DNA from: Candidatus Aenigmatarchaeota archaeon | GTDB taxonomy: Archaea; Aenigmatarchaeota; Aenigmatarchaeia; PWEA01 | Length of the DNA stretch: 34,261 nt | Reading direction: 5' to 3' | Assembly: GCA_003555465.1 (NCBI GenBank) | Contig: PWIB01000024.1 | Coordinates: forward strand, 1-34,261 | Shown here: positions 15,935 through 25,673 of the stretch, in pieces | Position numbering within the stretch: the stretch's first letter is position 1 | How the letters are laid out: each line of letters opens with the position of its first letter | Position numbers and translations under genes: made by a program | Notes under the pieces: generated by a model | Databases searched by the model: none | Seen by the model: the letters and a program-made list of their open reading frames with translations, nothing else | Told to the model about the DNA's origin: nothing

Positions 15935-15956
15935 CCGGCCCACTATTCCTTTGTCC
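15935..15956 (+). repeat. Right direct repeat (degenerate tRNA 3'-end copy)
   Basis: CCGGCCCACTATTCCTTTGTCC; preceded by T-arm-like TCCAGAATCACGG. Confidence 0.8.
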
Positions 15957-15998
15957 GATAAACCTTTGACACGTACCGATTTATCTTCAAGCAAAACC

Positions 15999-16006
15999 TT
16001 TAAATA
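15999..16006 (+). promoter_or_regulatory. TATA box upstream of PPDK
   Basis: GCAAAACCTTTAAATAACC, ~31-38 nt before ATG 16037. Confidence 0.55.
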
Positions 16007-16036
16007 ACCGGAAGTGTATTACCAACGCTGGTATCC

Positions 16037-18658
16037 ATGACCAAATATGTATACTCTTTCGACGAAGGCAGCGCGGACATGAAAAACCTCTTAGGTGGAA
16101 AAGGTTCTAATCTAGCTGAAATGACAACAATAGGTCTAAACGTACCTTCTGGCTATACCGTCACGACGGAGGCCTGTGTAGAGTACTTGGATGAGGGAGA
16201 GTTGACGCAGGAAATGGAAAAGCAGATGAAGAAGTATATGAAGAAACTGGAAAAGGAGATGGACCAGGAGTTCGGAGATCCGGAAGATCCTCTACTGGTT
16301 TCTGTACGCTCCGGCGCTGCTGTATCTATGCCTGGTATGATGGATACCATTCTCAACCTGGGACTAAACGATGAAACTGTCGAAGGACTAGTAGAGAAGA
16401 CGGACGAGAGGTTTGCCTACGACAGCTACAGACGTTTCATAAACATGTTTGGTGAGGTAGTGAGAGGAATACCTCACAGAAAGTTCGAGGAGAAGATGGA
16501 CGAAGTCAAGGACAAAAGAAATGCGGACAAGGACGTTGACCTCGGCGCAGAGGGAATGAAGAAAGTCGTTGAAAAGTACAAGGAACTTGTCGATGATATC
16601 CCCTCGGATCCATGGGAGCAGCTCCTCGAGGCCACAAAGGCTGTTTTCGAGTCCTGGGACAATGACAGAGCTATCAGATGGAGGAACATCCAGGGACTTC
16701 CACACGACATGGGAACAGCTGTAAACGTGCAGACCATGGTTTACGGAAATACAGGTAACAACTCCGGTAGTGGCGTCGCGTTCACGAGAAATCCTTCCAC
16801 AGGTGAGAACGAGGTCTATGGTGAATTCTTGAGGAACGCACAAGGAGAAGACGTTGTTGCAGGAATAAGGACGCCTCTTGATATTTCTGAGTTAAGGGAA
16901 ATATGGCCAGATATCTACGAAGAGCTCGAAGAGGTATGCAAGATTCTCGAGGACAAGTACAAGGACATGCAGGACCTCGAGTTTACAGTTGAAGACGGTG
17001 AACTTTACATCCTTCAGACGAGGACAGGCAAGAGAACGCCTAACGCCGCAGTGAAGATAGCACACGACATGTGTGAAGAAGGAATAATCAGCAAGGAAGT
17101 AGCTCTTCTGAGAGTTGAAGGTGAACAGATAGAAAAAATACTACATAAGAGAATAGATCCTGAAGCCGAGCTTGAAGAGATGACTCAGGGTATAAACGCT
17201 TCCCCTGGAGCAGCTTCAGGCAGTGTCGTCTTCGATACGGACGAGGCCGAAAGAAGAGGTGAAGACGGTGAAGATATAGTTCTCGTAAGACCGGAGACTA
17301 CGCCGGAGGACATCCACGGTTTAGCGGCTTCGGAGGGAGTTCTTACAAGCAGAGGAGGAATGACAAGCCATGCAGCCGTTGTCGCAAGAGGCATGGGAAA
17401 GCCCTGTGTCGCAGGAGCCGAGGAGATCGACATAAACCTTGAGGAGGAGTACTTCGAGGTCAACGGAAAAAGGATAGAAAAGGACGATGTAATCACAATA
17501 GACGGAACTACAGGTGACGTAATAGAAGGCGAAGCACCGTTGATAGAACCCGAGTTCACCGAAGAGTTCGAGAAGCTCCTTCAATGGGCCGACGATATAA
17601 GAAAGATGGGCGTCAGAGCTAATGCTGATACACCCGAAGATACAAAGCAAGCGATAGAGTTCGGTGCTGAAGGTATCGGTCTCTGCAGGACGGAACACAT
17701 GTTCTTCGAGCCTGAAAGACTCGAGGTCATGCAGGAGCTGATAATCTCCGAGGAGAAAGAAGAAAGACAAAGAGCTTTGGACAAGCTTATGCCTATGCAG
17801 AAGGAGGACTTCAAGGGACTGTTTGAAGCGATAGAAGGAAGACCTCTTATAATCAGACTTCTGGATCCACCTCTGCATGAGTTTGCTCCAACTGAGGAAG
17901 GAAGACAGAAAGAACTGGCGCAGAAGCTCGACATAACCAAGGAAGAGATAGAGGCGAAGGTCGAGAGGCTTGAAGAGGAGAATCCGATGCTTGGTCACAG
18001 AGGATGTCGTCTCGGAATAACCTTCCCTGAAATCTACAGGATGCAGGTCCGTGCTATCCTTGAAGCAGCTTCAGAGGTCAAGGAGGAAGGTCAGGAAGTG
18101 AAGCCTAAGATAATGGTTCCGCTTATAGGAAACGTAAAGGAGCTGGAGAACGTCAAGGAGCAAGTTGTAAAGGAAGTAGAAGAGGAAATCTTTGAAACCA
18201 AGGAAGGGGTGGACTACGAGGTCGGTACGATGATAGAGATTCCAAGGGCTGCTGTCACAGCAGACAAAATTGCAGAAGAAGCGGAGTTCTTTTCCTTCGG
18301 AACCAACGACCTGACTCAGATGGGCCTAGGATTCAGCAGAGACGACGCAGGAACCTTCATTCCGAACTACATAGATCAGGGAATATTCGAGGAGGATCCG
18401 TTCCAGGTGCTCGACCAGGACGGAATAGGTCAGTTTGTAGAAATGGCCACGGAAAGAGGAAGGAGTACGAAGGAAGATTTATCCGTAGGAATCTGTGGTG
18501 AACACGGCGGTGAGCCTTCCTCGGTCAAGTTCTGCTACAAAGCCGGCCTTGACTACGTCAGCTGCTCACCGTACAGAGTTCCAGTGGCACGTATAGCTGC
18601 AGCGCAGGTAGTCATTGAAGAAGAAATGGACGTGGACGAAGGAGTCGAGGGCTACTAA
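16037..18658 (+). CDS. ppdK: Pyruvate, phosphate dikinase
   Basis: 873 aa; 'GGKGSNLAEMTTIGLNVPSGYTVTTEAC', 'LTSRGGMTSHAAVVARGMGKPCVAGAEE', 'GICGEHGGEPSSVKFCYKAGLDYVSCSPYRVPVARIAAAQ'. Confidence 0.97.
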   Translation: MTKYVYSFDEGSADMKNLLGGKGSNLAEMTTIGLNVPSGYTVTTEACVEYLDEGELTQEMEKQMKKYMKKLEKEMDQEFGDPEDPLLVSVRSGAAVSMPGMMDTILNLGLNDETVEGLVEKTDERFAYDSYRRFINMFGEVVRGIPHRKFEEKMDEVKDKRNADKDVDLGAEGMKKVVEKYKELVDDIPSDPWEQLLEATKAVFESWDNDRAIRWRNIQGLPHDMGTAVNVQTMVYGNTGNNSGSGVAFTRNPSTGENEVYGEFLRNAQGEDVVAGIRTPLDISELREIWPDIYEELEEVCKILEDKYKDMQDLEFTVEDGELYILQTRTGKRTPNAAVKIAHDMCEEGIISKEVALLRVEGEQIEKILHKRIDPEAELEEMTQGINASPGAASGSVVFDTDEAERRGEDGEDIVLVRPETTPEDIHGLAASEGVLTSRGGMTSHAAVVARGMGKPCVAGAEEIDINLEEEYFEVNGKRIEKDDVITIDGTTGDVIEGEAPLIEPEFTEEFEKLLQWADDIRKMGVRANADTPEDTKQAIEFGAEGIGLCRTEHMFFEPERLEVMQELIISEEKEERQRALDKLMPMQKEDFKGLFEAIEGRPLIIRLLDPPLHEFAPTEEGRQKELAQKLDITKEEIEAKVERLEEENPMLGHRGCRLGITFPEIYRMQVRAILEAASEVKEEGQEVKPKIMVPLIGNVKELENVKEQVVKEVEEEIFETKEGVDYEVGTMIEIPRAAVTADKIAEEAEFFSFGTNDLTQMGLGFSRDDAGTFIPNYIDQGIFEEDPFQVLDQDGIGQFVEMATERGRSTKEDLSVGICGEHGGEPSSVKFCYKAGLDYVSCSPYRVPVARIAAAQVVIEEEMDVDEGVEGY

Positions 18659-18733
18659 CCCCACATCCTTTCTTTTATTATTTCTCAGTAGCTTCTTCAG
18701 TATTAAATATTTTGAAATAAAATCTTTCAAAGC

Positions 18734-21412
18734 ATGAAACTTAAGATTATAGCTCTGTTGGTTTTGGCACTCTTCTTCCTAGTTCCACAGGCAGCGGAGA
18801 TATGGGTAGACTACCTGTGGTTTGAGTCGCTTGGATACCTTTCCGTGTTTACAACGATAATATCGACAAGGATAGCACTGGCTGCAGGAAGCCTAATATT
18901 TACTTCTCTCTTTATATGGCTCAATCTCAGGGCTGCAGGCAAAAGCATAAACCTAGAAGAGCTAAGGTTGAAGGCAAGGGTAAAGGGCTTCGAAGTTTTC
19001 GGGGCTGCATCCATACTCGTAGGAGTTATAGCTGCCTTCGTCTGCTCGGCATTCTACATGACCGTACTCAAGTTCTTCAACTACACGTCCTTTGGCACAC
19101 AGGAAGCGGTTTTCGGTAACGACATCTCCTTTTACTTTTTCCGTCTCCCCTTCTGGAACCTGACGTTAGGTTACTTCTTGGCACTGGTTGGTGTGACTAT
19201 AGGAATCGTTGGTGCCTTCTACTACTTAGCTGTAATCAAGAAGAAAGAAGCCGAAGAGGAGTTTGGAGATATCTTAAAGGGTGCGAAGAAACACCTTTAT
19301 CCACTTGGAGGAACCTTCTTTATTCTTCTGGGTGCAAGAGTGTTCCTGGCCCGTTATTCAGTACTTTACTCGGACATGGGTGCGGTCTTCGGTGCTGGAT
19401 ACGTGGACGTCAATGTTCTGTTGCCCGTTATAACCATAGCTTCCGTTGTTTGTTTAGCCGTAGGTGGACTGTTCTTTGCTAACCTAAAACTCGACAACTT
19501 CAGATATCCTGCCTACGGCCTGGCAGCACTTCTCCTTCTACTGGTTTTGGGCGGAATTGGCTCCGCATTAGTCCAGTCCTACTACGTGGAGCCAAATGAG
19601 TTTAACCTAGAGGAGGAATATCTGGAGAGGAATATAGAACATACCAGGCAGGCATACGGTTTGGAAAACATGGAGGTGGTCGACTTTGAACCAACCTACG
19701 ATCTGACTGCAGAGGATCTCGAGGAGAAAAGCCAGACCATGGACAACATAAGGTTGTGGGACTACCGCGTTCTACAGGATACTTACTCAAGTACACAGGA
19801 ACTCAGAACTTATTACGAGTTCGAGGACGTAGACGTAGATCGGTACAGGTTTAACGACGACAAAAAGCAGGTGATGCTTTCTCTGAGGGAGATGGACGTC
19901 GACCGTTTACCACAGAGGGCGCAGTCCTGGGTCAACAGGCATCTGGTATATACTCATGGAACAGGAGCTGTGATGTCCCCTGTAAGGGAGGTCCAAAGAG
20001 GACAGCCTCAGTTCTGGCTAAAGGACATACCGACACGGGTCACAGAGGAAGTTCCAAATCCCGAACCCATAGAGGTGGAAAATCCTGATATCTATTTCGG
20101 CGAAGCCACGGACAACTTTGTGGTAGTTGATACAGAGATGGAGGAGTTTGATTACCCGGCCGGCGACGAAAACGTATACACTACATACGATGGAGATGCA
20201 GGAGTCGAACTGAGCTTTGTGGACAGGCTTGCCTTTGCAATAAGTCTCGGCGACTTCCGTCTTCTTGTCTCCGACGCTCTTAAACCGGAATCAAAGATAA
20301 TGATAAGGAGAAACATCCACGAAAGGGCCAGAGAGATAGCTCCGTTTCTCCAGTACGATCAGGATCCCTACCCTGTTGTCAACGACGGGAGGATATTCTG
20401 GATCTACGACTCGTACACAACCTCCGGTGCGTATCCCTACTCCGAAAGGCTCAACGGTATAAACTACATACGTAATTCCGTAAAGCTGACAGTAGACGCT
20501 TACAACGGAAACGTGGACTACCATATTGTAGAGGAGGACCCGCTTGTCGAGACCTATCAGAATATATTCCCCGACCTCTTCAGGGATCAGGAAGAGATGG
20601 ACGAAGGTCTACAGGAACATATAAGGTATCCTGAAGACTTGTTCAGCGTCCAGGCGGAGGTGTTGACCACTTACCATATGACGAACCCACGGGTCTTTTA
20701 CAACCGCGAGGACCAGTGGGAGATTCCAAGGGAAAGCTACAGAGGAAGGACACAAGAGATGGAGCCGTACTACGTGACCCTCGAACTTCCGGAGCAGGAC
20801 GAAACCCAGTTCACGCTTATGCTTCCATTCACGCCCGAGGACAGGCCAAACATGGTTGCGTGGCTAGGAGCAAAGAGCGACGAGCCAAGCTATGGAGAAA
20901 CGATACTTTACAGGTTTACGAAGGAGGAACTCATCTACGGGCCGAGCCAGATCGAAGCAAGGATAGATCAGGACGCCGAAATTTCCGAGCGTCTGACCTT
21001 ATGGGATCAGAGAGGAAGTGAAGTCATAAGAGGAAATTTACTTGTTATTCCCATCAAAAACTCCGTACTATACGTGGAGCCAGTCTTCCTCGAAGGTCAT
21101 GAGGAAGCGATACCTGAACTGAGGAGAGTAATAGTCGCCTACGAGGACGAGATAAGCATGCAGCCCACCCTTGAGCAGGCCCTTGTTGAAATATTCGGCG
21201 AGTACGAAGGTATAGAGGATGTCCCCGAGGTGCCTGTGGACCCGGAAGATCCGGACGAAGTGATTGAGGACCCGTTGGTGGACGCGGAGCTTCTGGAAAG
21301 GGCGAGGGAGCATTATGAGAAGGCACAGGAGTATCTCAGGCAAGGAGAACTAGGTAAGTATCAGGAGGAAGTGGAAAAGTTAGGTGAAGTACTGGAGGAT
21401 ATGGACCTGTAA
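18734..21412 (+). CDS. UPF0182 family large membrane protein
   Basis: 892 aa, ~7 N-terminal TM segments then soluble domain 'NIEHTRQAYGLENMEVVDFEPTYDLTAEDL...NIRLWDYRVLQDTYSSTQELRTYYEFEDVDVDRY'. Confidence 0.9.
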   Translation: MKLKIIALLVLALFFLVPQAAEIWVDYLWFESLGYLSVFTTIISTRIALAAGSLIFTSLFIWLNLRAAGKSINLEELRLKARVKGFEVFGAASILVGVIAAFVCSAFYMTVLKFFNYTSFGTQEAVFGNDISFYFFRLPFWNLTLGYFLALVGVTIGIVGAFYYLAVIKKKEAEEEFGDILKGAKKHLYPLGGTFFILLGARVFLARYSVLYSDMGAVFGAGYVDVNVLLPVITIASVVCLAVGGLFFANLKLDNFRYPAYGLAALLLLLVLGGIGSALVQSYYVEPNEFNLEEEYLERNIEHTRQAYGLENMEVVDFEPTYDLTAEDLEEKSQTMDNIRLWDYRVLQDTYSSTQELRTYYEFEDVDVDRYRFNDDKKQVMLSLREMDVDRLPQRAQSWVNRHLVYTHGTGAVMSPVREVQRGQPQFWLKDIPTRVTEEVPNPEPIEVENPDIYFGEATDNFVVVDTEMEEFDYPAGDENVYTTYDGDAGVELSFVDRLAFAISLGDFRLLVSDALKPESKIMIRRNIHERAREIAPFLQYDQDPYPVVNDGRIFWIYDSYTTSGAYPYSERLNGINYIRNSVKLTVDAYNGNVDYHIVEEDPLVETYQNIFPDLFRDQEEMDEGLQEHIRYPEDLFSVQAEVLTTYHMTNPRVFYNREDQWEIPRESYRGRTQEMEPYYVTLELPEQDETQFTLMLPFTPEDRPNMVAWLGAKSDEPSYGETILYRFTKEELIYGPSQIEARIDQDAEISERLTLWDQRGSEVIRGNLLVIPIKNSVLYVEPVFLEGHEEAIPELRRVIVAYEDEISMQPTLEQALVEIFGEYEGIEDVPEVPVDPEDPDEVIEDPLVDAELLERAREHYEKAQEYLRQGELGKYQEEVEKLGEVLEDMDL

Positions 21413-21543
21413 AAGATTTATAAATATTAGGAGAAAAGAATAGGTTCAGTGGTTGTTATGGTAGGTGGACACGTTCCACGTCTGTAAGACAAATCTTCTT
21501 TTAAATCCTTCCAGACAAAAAACTAACTTATTCACTGGTAATC

Positions 21544-22980
21544 ATGTCTGAAGAGCTTGGTATAACTACAAAGAAAGAAGAGGATATAGGCGAGTGGTAC
21601 AGAGAGGTCATAACGAAGTCAGGCATGGCGGACTACACCTCTGTCAGCGGCTGCATAGTCTTCAGACCACTTTCTTACAAAATATGGAATAAAGTCAAGG
21701 AAGAGGTTGACAGAAGATTCAAAGATATCGGCATAGAGAACGCTTATTTTCCCCTTTTTATCCCCGAGAAACTCTTGGAGAAGGAAGCGGAGCACTTTGA
21801 GGGTTTTAGTCCAGAGGTCGCATGGGTTACAAGAGCCGGAAGCTCAGAGCTGGACGAGAACCTGGCAGTAAGACCGACCTCAGAAGCGATAATGTACGAA
21901 TCCTACAAGGACTGGATAAGATCCTGGAGAGACCTTCCTCATAGGATGAACCAGTGGAACAACGTCGTGAGGTGGGAGTTCAAACACGCCACGCCCTTTC
22001 TGAGGACGCGCGAGTTCCTATGGAACGAAGGTCATAACGCCTATGCCTCAGAGGAGGCGGCATTAGAGGACAGGGACAAGGTTCTGGACGCCTACCAGGA
22101 AGTATGTGAAGACTACATGGCTATACCCTGTGTACGCGGAAGAAAGACAGAGAGGGAGAAGTTTGCAGGTGCTGTAGATACATATTCCTTGGAGCACCTG
22201 CTTCCCGATGGGCAGGCTATACAGGGACCTGACTACCATTACGACGGGATCAACTTCGCAGAAGCCTTTGATATAAAATATACGGACGAGGACGGCGAAG
22301 AAAAGTACGTTCATCAGTCTACCTACGCTATAACCACGAGAGAACTGGGTGTAATGGTTCTCATGCACTCAGACGATAAAGGCCTTGTACTACCTCCCAA
22401 GTTGGCGCCTACAAAGACAGTGATAGTACCTATTTACCACGAGGAGGAGGAGAAGAAGGAAGTTTTAGGCATGGTTGAAGAGCTGGAAGGTAAGCTGGAG
22501 AAATGTAAAGTGGATGACAGAGACCACAAAACGCCTGGCTGGAAGTTCAACGAATGGGAGGTCAAAGGAGTACCACTTAGGATAGAGATAGGAAGCAACG
22601 AAGTTGAAGAAGAGGAGGTCACGATAGTGAGACGTGATACAGGCGAAAGAACCAATGCAGACGTTGGAAATATAGACGAGGTAGTTGCAGAAGAGCTCGA
22701 AGAGATGCAGAAGAGGCTTTACAAAAAAGCTAAGGATTACATGGAGGAAAACATACGCGAAACTGAGGACTACGACGAGCTTAAGGAAATAATAGAGGAA
22801 AAAGGCGGCTTTGTGAAGGCTCCGTGGTGCGGTAAGGATCTATGCGAGGAGATCGTAAAGGACGAAACCACAGCGAAGATAACCAATATACCGTTCCGGT
22901 ACGAAAAGCCCGAAGGAAGGAAGTGTGTCAGATGCGGCGAAGAAGCGGAGCACTGGGTGCATTTTGCAAAATCAAGGTGA
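21544..22980 (+). CDS. proS: Prolyl-tRNA synthetase (archaeal/eukaryotic type)
   Basis: 'VSGCIVFRPLSYKIWNKVKEEVDRRFKDIGIENAYFPLFIPEKLLEKEAEHFEGFSPEVAWVTRAG...LAVRPTSEAIMYESYKDWIRSWRDLP'. Confidence 0.97.
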   Translation: MSEELGITTKKEEDIGEWYREVITKSGMADYTSVSGCIVFRPLSYKIWNKVKEEVDRRFKDIGIENAYFPLFIPEKLLEKEAEHFEGFSPEVAWVTRAGSSELDENLAVRPTSEAIMYESYKDWIRSWRDLPHRMNQWNNVVRWEFKHATPFLRTREFLWNEGHNAYASEEAALEDRDKVLDAYQEVCEDYMAIPCVRGRKTEREKFAGAVDTYSLEHLLPDGQAIQGPDYHYDGINFAEAFDIKYTDEDGEEKYVHQSTYAITTRELGVMVLMHSDDKGLVLPPKLAPTKTVIVPIYHEEEEKKEVLGMVEELEGKLEKCKVDDRDHKTPGWKFNEWEVKGVPLRIEIGSNEVEEEEVTIVRRDTGERTNADVGNIDEVVAEELEEMQKRLYKKAKDYMEENIRETEDYDELKEIIEEKGGFVKAPWCGKDLCEEIVKDETTAKITNIPFRYEKPEGRKCVRCGEEAEHWVHFAKSR

Positions 22981-22989
22981 AGGATAAAC

Positions 22990-22997
22990 TTTAAATA
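22990..22997 (+). promoter_or_regulatory. TATA box upstream of psmB
   Basis: GGATAAACTTTAAATACTT upstream of 23053. Confidence 0.5.
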
Positions 22998-23052
22998 CTT
23001 TTATTATAAAAGGAAATATGATTCTTCTGAGTTATCTCAGGGGGTTTCTAAT

Positions 23053-23703
23053 ATGCAAGGAATGAAACAAAAAGGTGAAGAGGAAGTTAAGACGGGTACA
23101 ACAACAGTTGGCGTTAAATACAACGAAGGCCTAGTCCTAGCTACTGAGAAAAGAGCTTCTATGGGTTATCAGGTTTCGAGTAAAAACGCCAAGAAAGTAT
23201 ACGAAGTCGACGAAGGCATAGGAATAACTACAGCCGGTTCTGTTGGTGACATACAGACCGTTGTACGCTACATGAAGGCTGAAACCAACCTGTTCAAGTA
23301 CCGCAAGGATAGGAAGATGTCCCCGAGATCGGTAGCAAGCCTCATGGCAAACATACTACAAGGGTCGAAGATGGTTCCTTACATGGGTTTATTCATACTA
23401 GGCGGCTACAACCACGAGGAAGATCAGCCAGAAGTCTACCAGCTTGATCCTGCCGGTGGAGTTTTAGGTGGCGATCCCTACTATGCGACAGGTTCCGGAT
23501 CACAGGTCGCCTACGGACTTCTCGAGGACCTTTACGAGGAAGGTATGGACAAAGACACAGCCGTTAGCATTTCACTGAGATCGATAAAGAGCGCTTCGAA
23601 CAGAGACATAGCCTCAGGAAACGGATTTTCAGTCATGGTGATAGACGCGGAAGGTTGTGAGGTTTTAGGAGACGAAGAAGTTGACAACTACCTAGAAGAG
23701 TGA
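23053..23703 (+). CDS. psmB: Proteasome subunit beta
   Basis: 'TGTTTVGVKYNEGLVLATEKRASMGYQVSSKNAKKVYEVDEGIGITTAGSVGD' with the catalytic Thr after a propeptide. Confidence 0.96.
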   Translation: MQGMKQKGEEEVKTGTTTVGVKYNEGLVLATEKRASMGYQVSSKNAKKVYEVDEGIGITTAGSVGDIQTVVRYMKAETNLFKYRKDRKMSPRSVASLMANILQGSKMVPYMGLFILGGYNHEEDQPEVYQLDPAGGVLGGDPYYATGSGSQVAYGLLEDLYEEGMDKDTAVSISLRSIKSASNRDIASGNGFSVMVIDAEGCEVLGDEEVDNYLEE

Positions 23704-23736
23704 TTTCATTTTGTTTGCCTTTTGGAATTTCTGTAG

Positions 23737-25626
23737 GTGTTTTATGTGGAAATTATAGACAAAGTAAAGGACGGGCTTCCAAGCGATGCGATGATCTCGG
23801 AAGTCTGTTTCGAAGGGAGTGACATAGTCCTCTATACGAAGAACAAGAAGATGTTCAAGAGTAATGGGGATTTCATAAAGAAGCTCGTCAAAAAGCTGAA
23901 GAAGAGGATAGAGCTTAGACCCGACGCTTCTATAAGAAAGGACATAGAAAACGCAAAGGAAATAATTGAAGAGAAGGTTCCCGAGGAAGCTGGAATAGAG
24001 GAGATAACCTTCCAGCCTGGCTTCGGAAAGGTAATAATAGAGGCACATAAGCCAGGTCTTGTGATAGGTAAAGGTGGAAGTACCTTAGAAGAACTGAAGA
24101 AGGAGACTGTCTGGAAGCCCCAGGTCAAGATCGCCCCGGCGATATCTTCCGACGTCGTAGATACCGTGAGAAAGGTTCTTTATCAGGAGTCTGAGTGGAG
24201 AAAGGACTTTCTGAACGATATAGGTGAAAGGATACACTCGAAAGAAGTTGAGGAGGTGGACTGGGCGAGGATAACAGGTCTAGGTGGTTGCAGGGAGGTG
24301 GGAAGAAGTTCCTTCGTACTTCAAACCCCTGATTCACGTATAATGATAGACTGTGGTATAAAACCCGGCAACAAACACGAGTATCCGTACCTTCAGGTAC
24401 CTGAAGGTGATATAAGTTCTCTGGATGCAGTAGTCGTTTCACATCCACACCTCGATCACATAGGTTTCGTCCCATACCTATACGAGTACGGCTACGAAGG
24501 ACCGCTTTACCTGACAGCTGCCACCAGAGACCTTATGGTCCTTTTATGTTTGGATTACTTGGATGTCGCAAAGAGAGAGGGTAACGAAGTTCCGTACTCA
24601 TCGAAGTCCGTGGAAAAGGCTGTAAAACACTCAATAGCTCTTGACTACGGACAGGTCAGTGATATAACTCCTGATGTTGGACTGACCCTACAGAACGCCG
24701 GGCATATCTTAGGGTCTGCCCTGGCACACTTCCACATAGGAGAAGGTGACCACAACCTCGTTTACAGTGGTGATCTGAACTTCGGCGAGTCAAAGCTCTT
24801 CGACAAAGCTTCGACCGACTTCCAGAGGGTAGAAACCCTTATAACGGAGTCCACATACGGTGAAAACGACGCTATACAACCATCCAGAGATGATGCCGAG
24901 AAACATCTTCTAGAATACGTGAATAAAACTATAGACCGTGGTGGAAAGGTAATAATACCTTCCTTTGCAGTCGGTAGAGCCCAGGAAATAATGTGTATAC
25001 TCGACGAAGAGGCAAGAAACAACGGCCTTGATGCACCGGTTTATCTGGAGGGTATGATGTGGGACGCTACAGCCATACATACAACCTATCCTGAAGACTT
25101 GAATGATAAGATTCAGCATCAGATATTCCACAAGGACCACAACCCACTTACCTCTGATATATTCCACAGGGTTGCTTCCAACGAGGAAAGGGAAGAGGTC
25201 ATAAACTCTCCTGATCCTGCAATAGTTCTGTCCACGTCAGGAATGCTTACAGGAGGACCGGTAATGGAATATCTTAAGGAGTTTGCTCCTGATGAGAACA
25301 ACATGCTAATTTTTGTAGGTTACCAGGCCGAAGGAACTATGGGAAGAAGGATACAGAAGGGCTGGGATGAGATACCTGTTCAAAGAGAAGGTAAAAGGAA
25401 AGTAGTGGAGTTGAACTTAGAAGTAGGAACCGTAGACGGCCTTTCCGGACATTCCGACAGGAATCAGATTATAAACTTCATAAACGCATTGGACAGCAAG
25501 CCCAACAAGATACTTACAGTTCATGGTGACGAGAACAGCTGTATCCAGATGGCCAGAACTCTGCATAATATATTCAACAGGGAAACTATACCACCGAAGA
25601 ATCTTGAGACGATAAGGCTGAAGTAG
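23737..25626 (+). CDS. aCPSF1-type KH-domain beta-CASP ribonuclease
   Basis: KH 'KVIIEAHKPGLVIGKGGSTLEELKKETVWKPQVKIAP' + metallo-beta-lactamase 'VVSHPHLDHIGFVPYL' + beta-CASP 'GGKVIIPSFAVGRAQEIMCIL...LSTSGMLTGGPVMEYL'. Confidence 0.95.
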   Translation: MFYVEIIDKVKDGLPSDAMISEVCFEGSDIVLYTKNKKMFKSNGDFIKKLVKKLKKRIELRPDASIRKDIENAKEIIEEKVPEEAGIEEITFQPGFGKVIIEAHKPGLVIGKGGSTLEELKKETVWKPQVKIAPAISSDVVDTVRKVLYQESEWRKDFLNDIGERIHSKEVEEVDWARITGLGGCREVGRSSFVLQTPDSRIMIDCGIKPGNKHEYPYLQVPEGDISSLDAVVVSHPHLDHIGFVPYLYEYGYEGPLYLTAATRDLMVLLCLDYLDVAKREGNEVPYSSKSVEKAVKHSIALDYGQVSDITPDVGLTLQNAGHILGSALAHFHIGEGDHNLVYSGDLNFGESKLFDKASTDFQRVETLITESTYGENDAIQPSRDDAEKHLLEYVNKTIDRGGKVIIPSFAVGRAQEIMCILDEEARNNGLDAPVYLEGMMWDATAIHTTYPEDLNDKIQHQIFHKDHNPLTSDIFHRVASNEEREEVINSPDPAIVLSTSGMLTGGPVMEYLKEFAPDENNMLIFVGYQAEGTMGRRIQKGWDEIPVQREGKRKVVELNLEVGTVDGLSGHSDRNQIINFINALDSKPNKILTVHGDENSCIQMARTLHNIFNRETIPPKNLETIRLK

Positions 25627-25673
25627 AAGAAATCTCCTCCTATTTTTTAATCTCAAGAAACAATATAATTCTT

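Larger units (their letters stand above)
15035..15956. mobile_element. ~0.9-kb putative tRNA-Pro-associated mobile element (RHH + LAGLIDADG endonuclease) bounded by att-like repeats
   Basis: Direct repeats 15035-15056 / 15935-15956 at exactly 900-bp spacing; interior visibly more AT-rich than the flanks; abuts tRNA 3' end. Confidence 0.65.

Noticed and set aside
15046-15945. The 900-bp segment as a giant intron within the tRNA acceptor stem
   Set aside because: The tRNA-Pro is already complete with CCA before the insert; the downstream copy is degenerate, so an att-like duplication is the simpler explanation.
16153-17998. Several long minus-strand ORFs (e.g. 17321..17998, 16388..16843) within PPDK
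   Set aside because: Low-complexity antisense translations of a well-supported PPDK gene; no recognisable domains.
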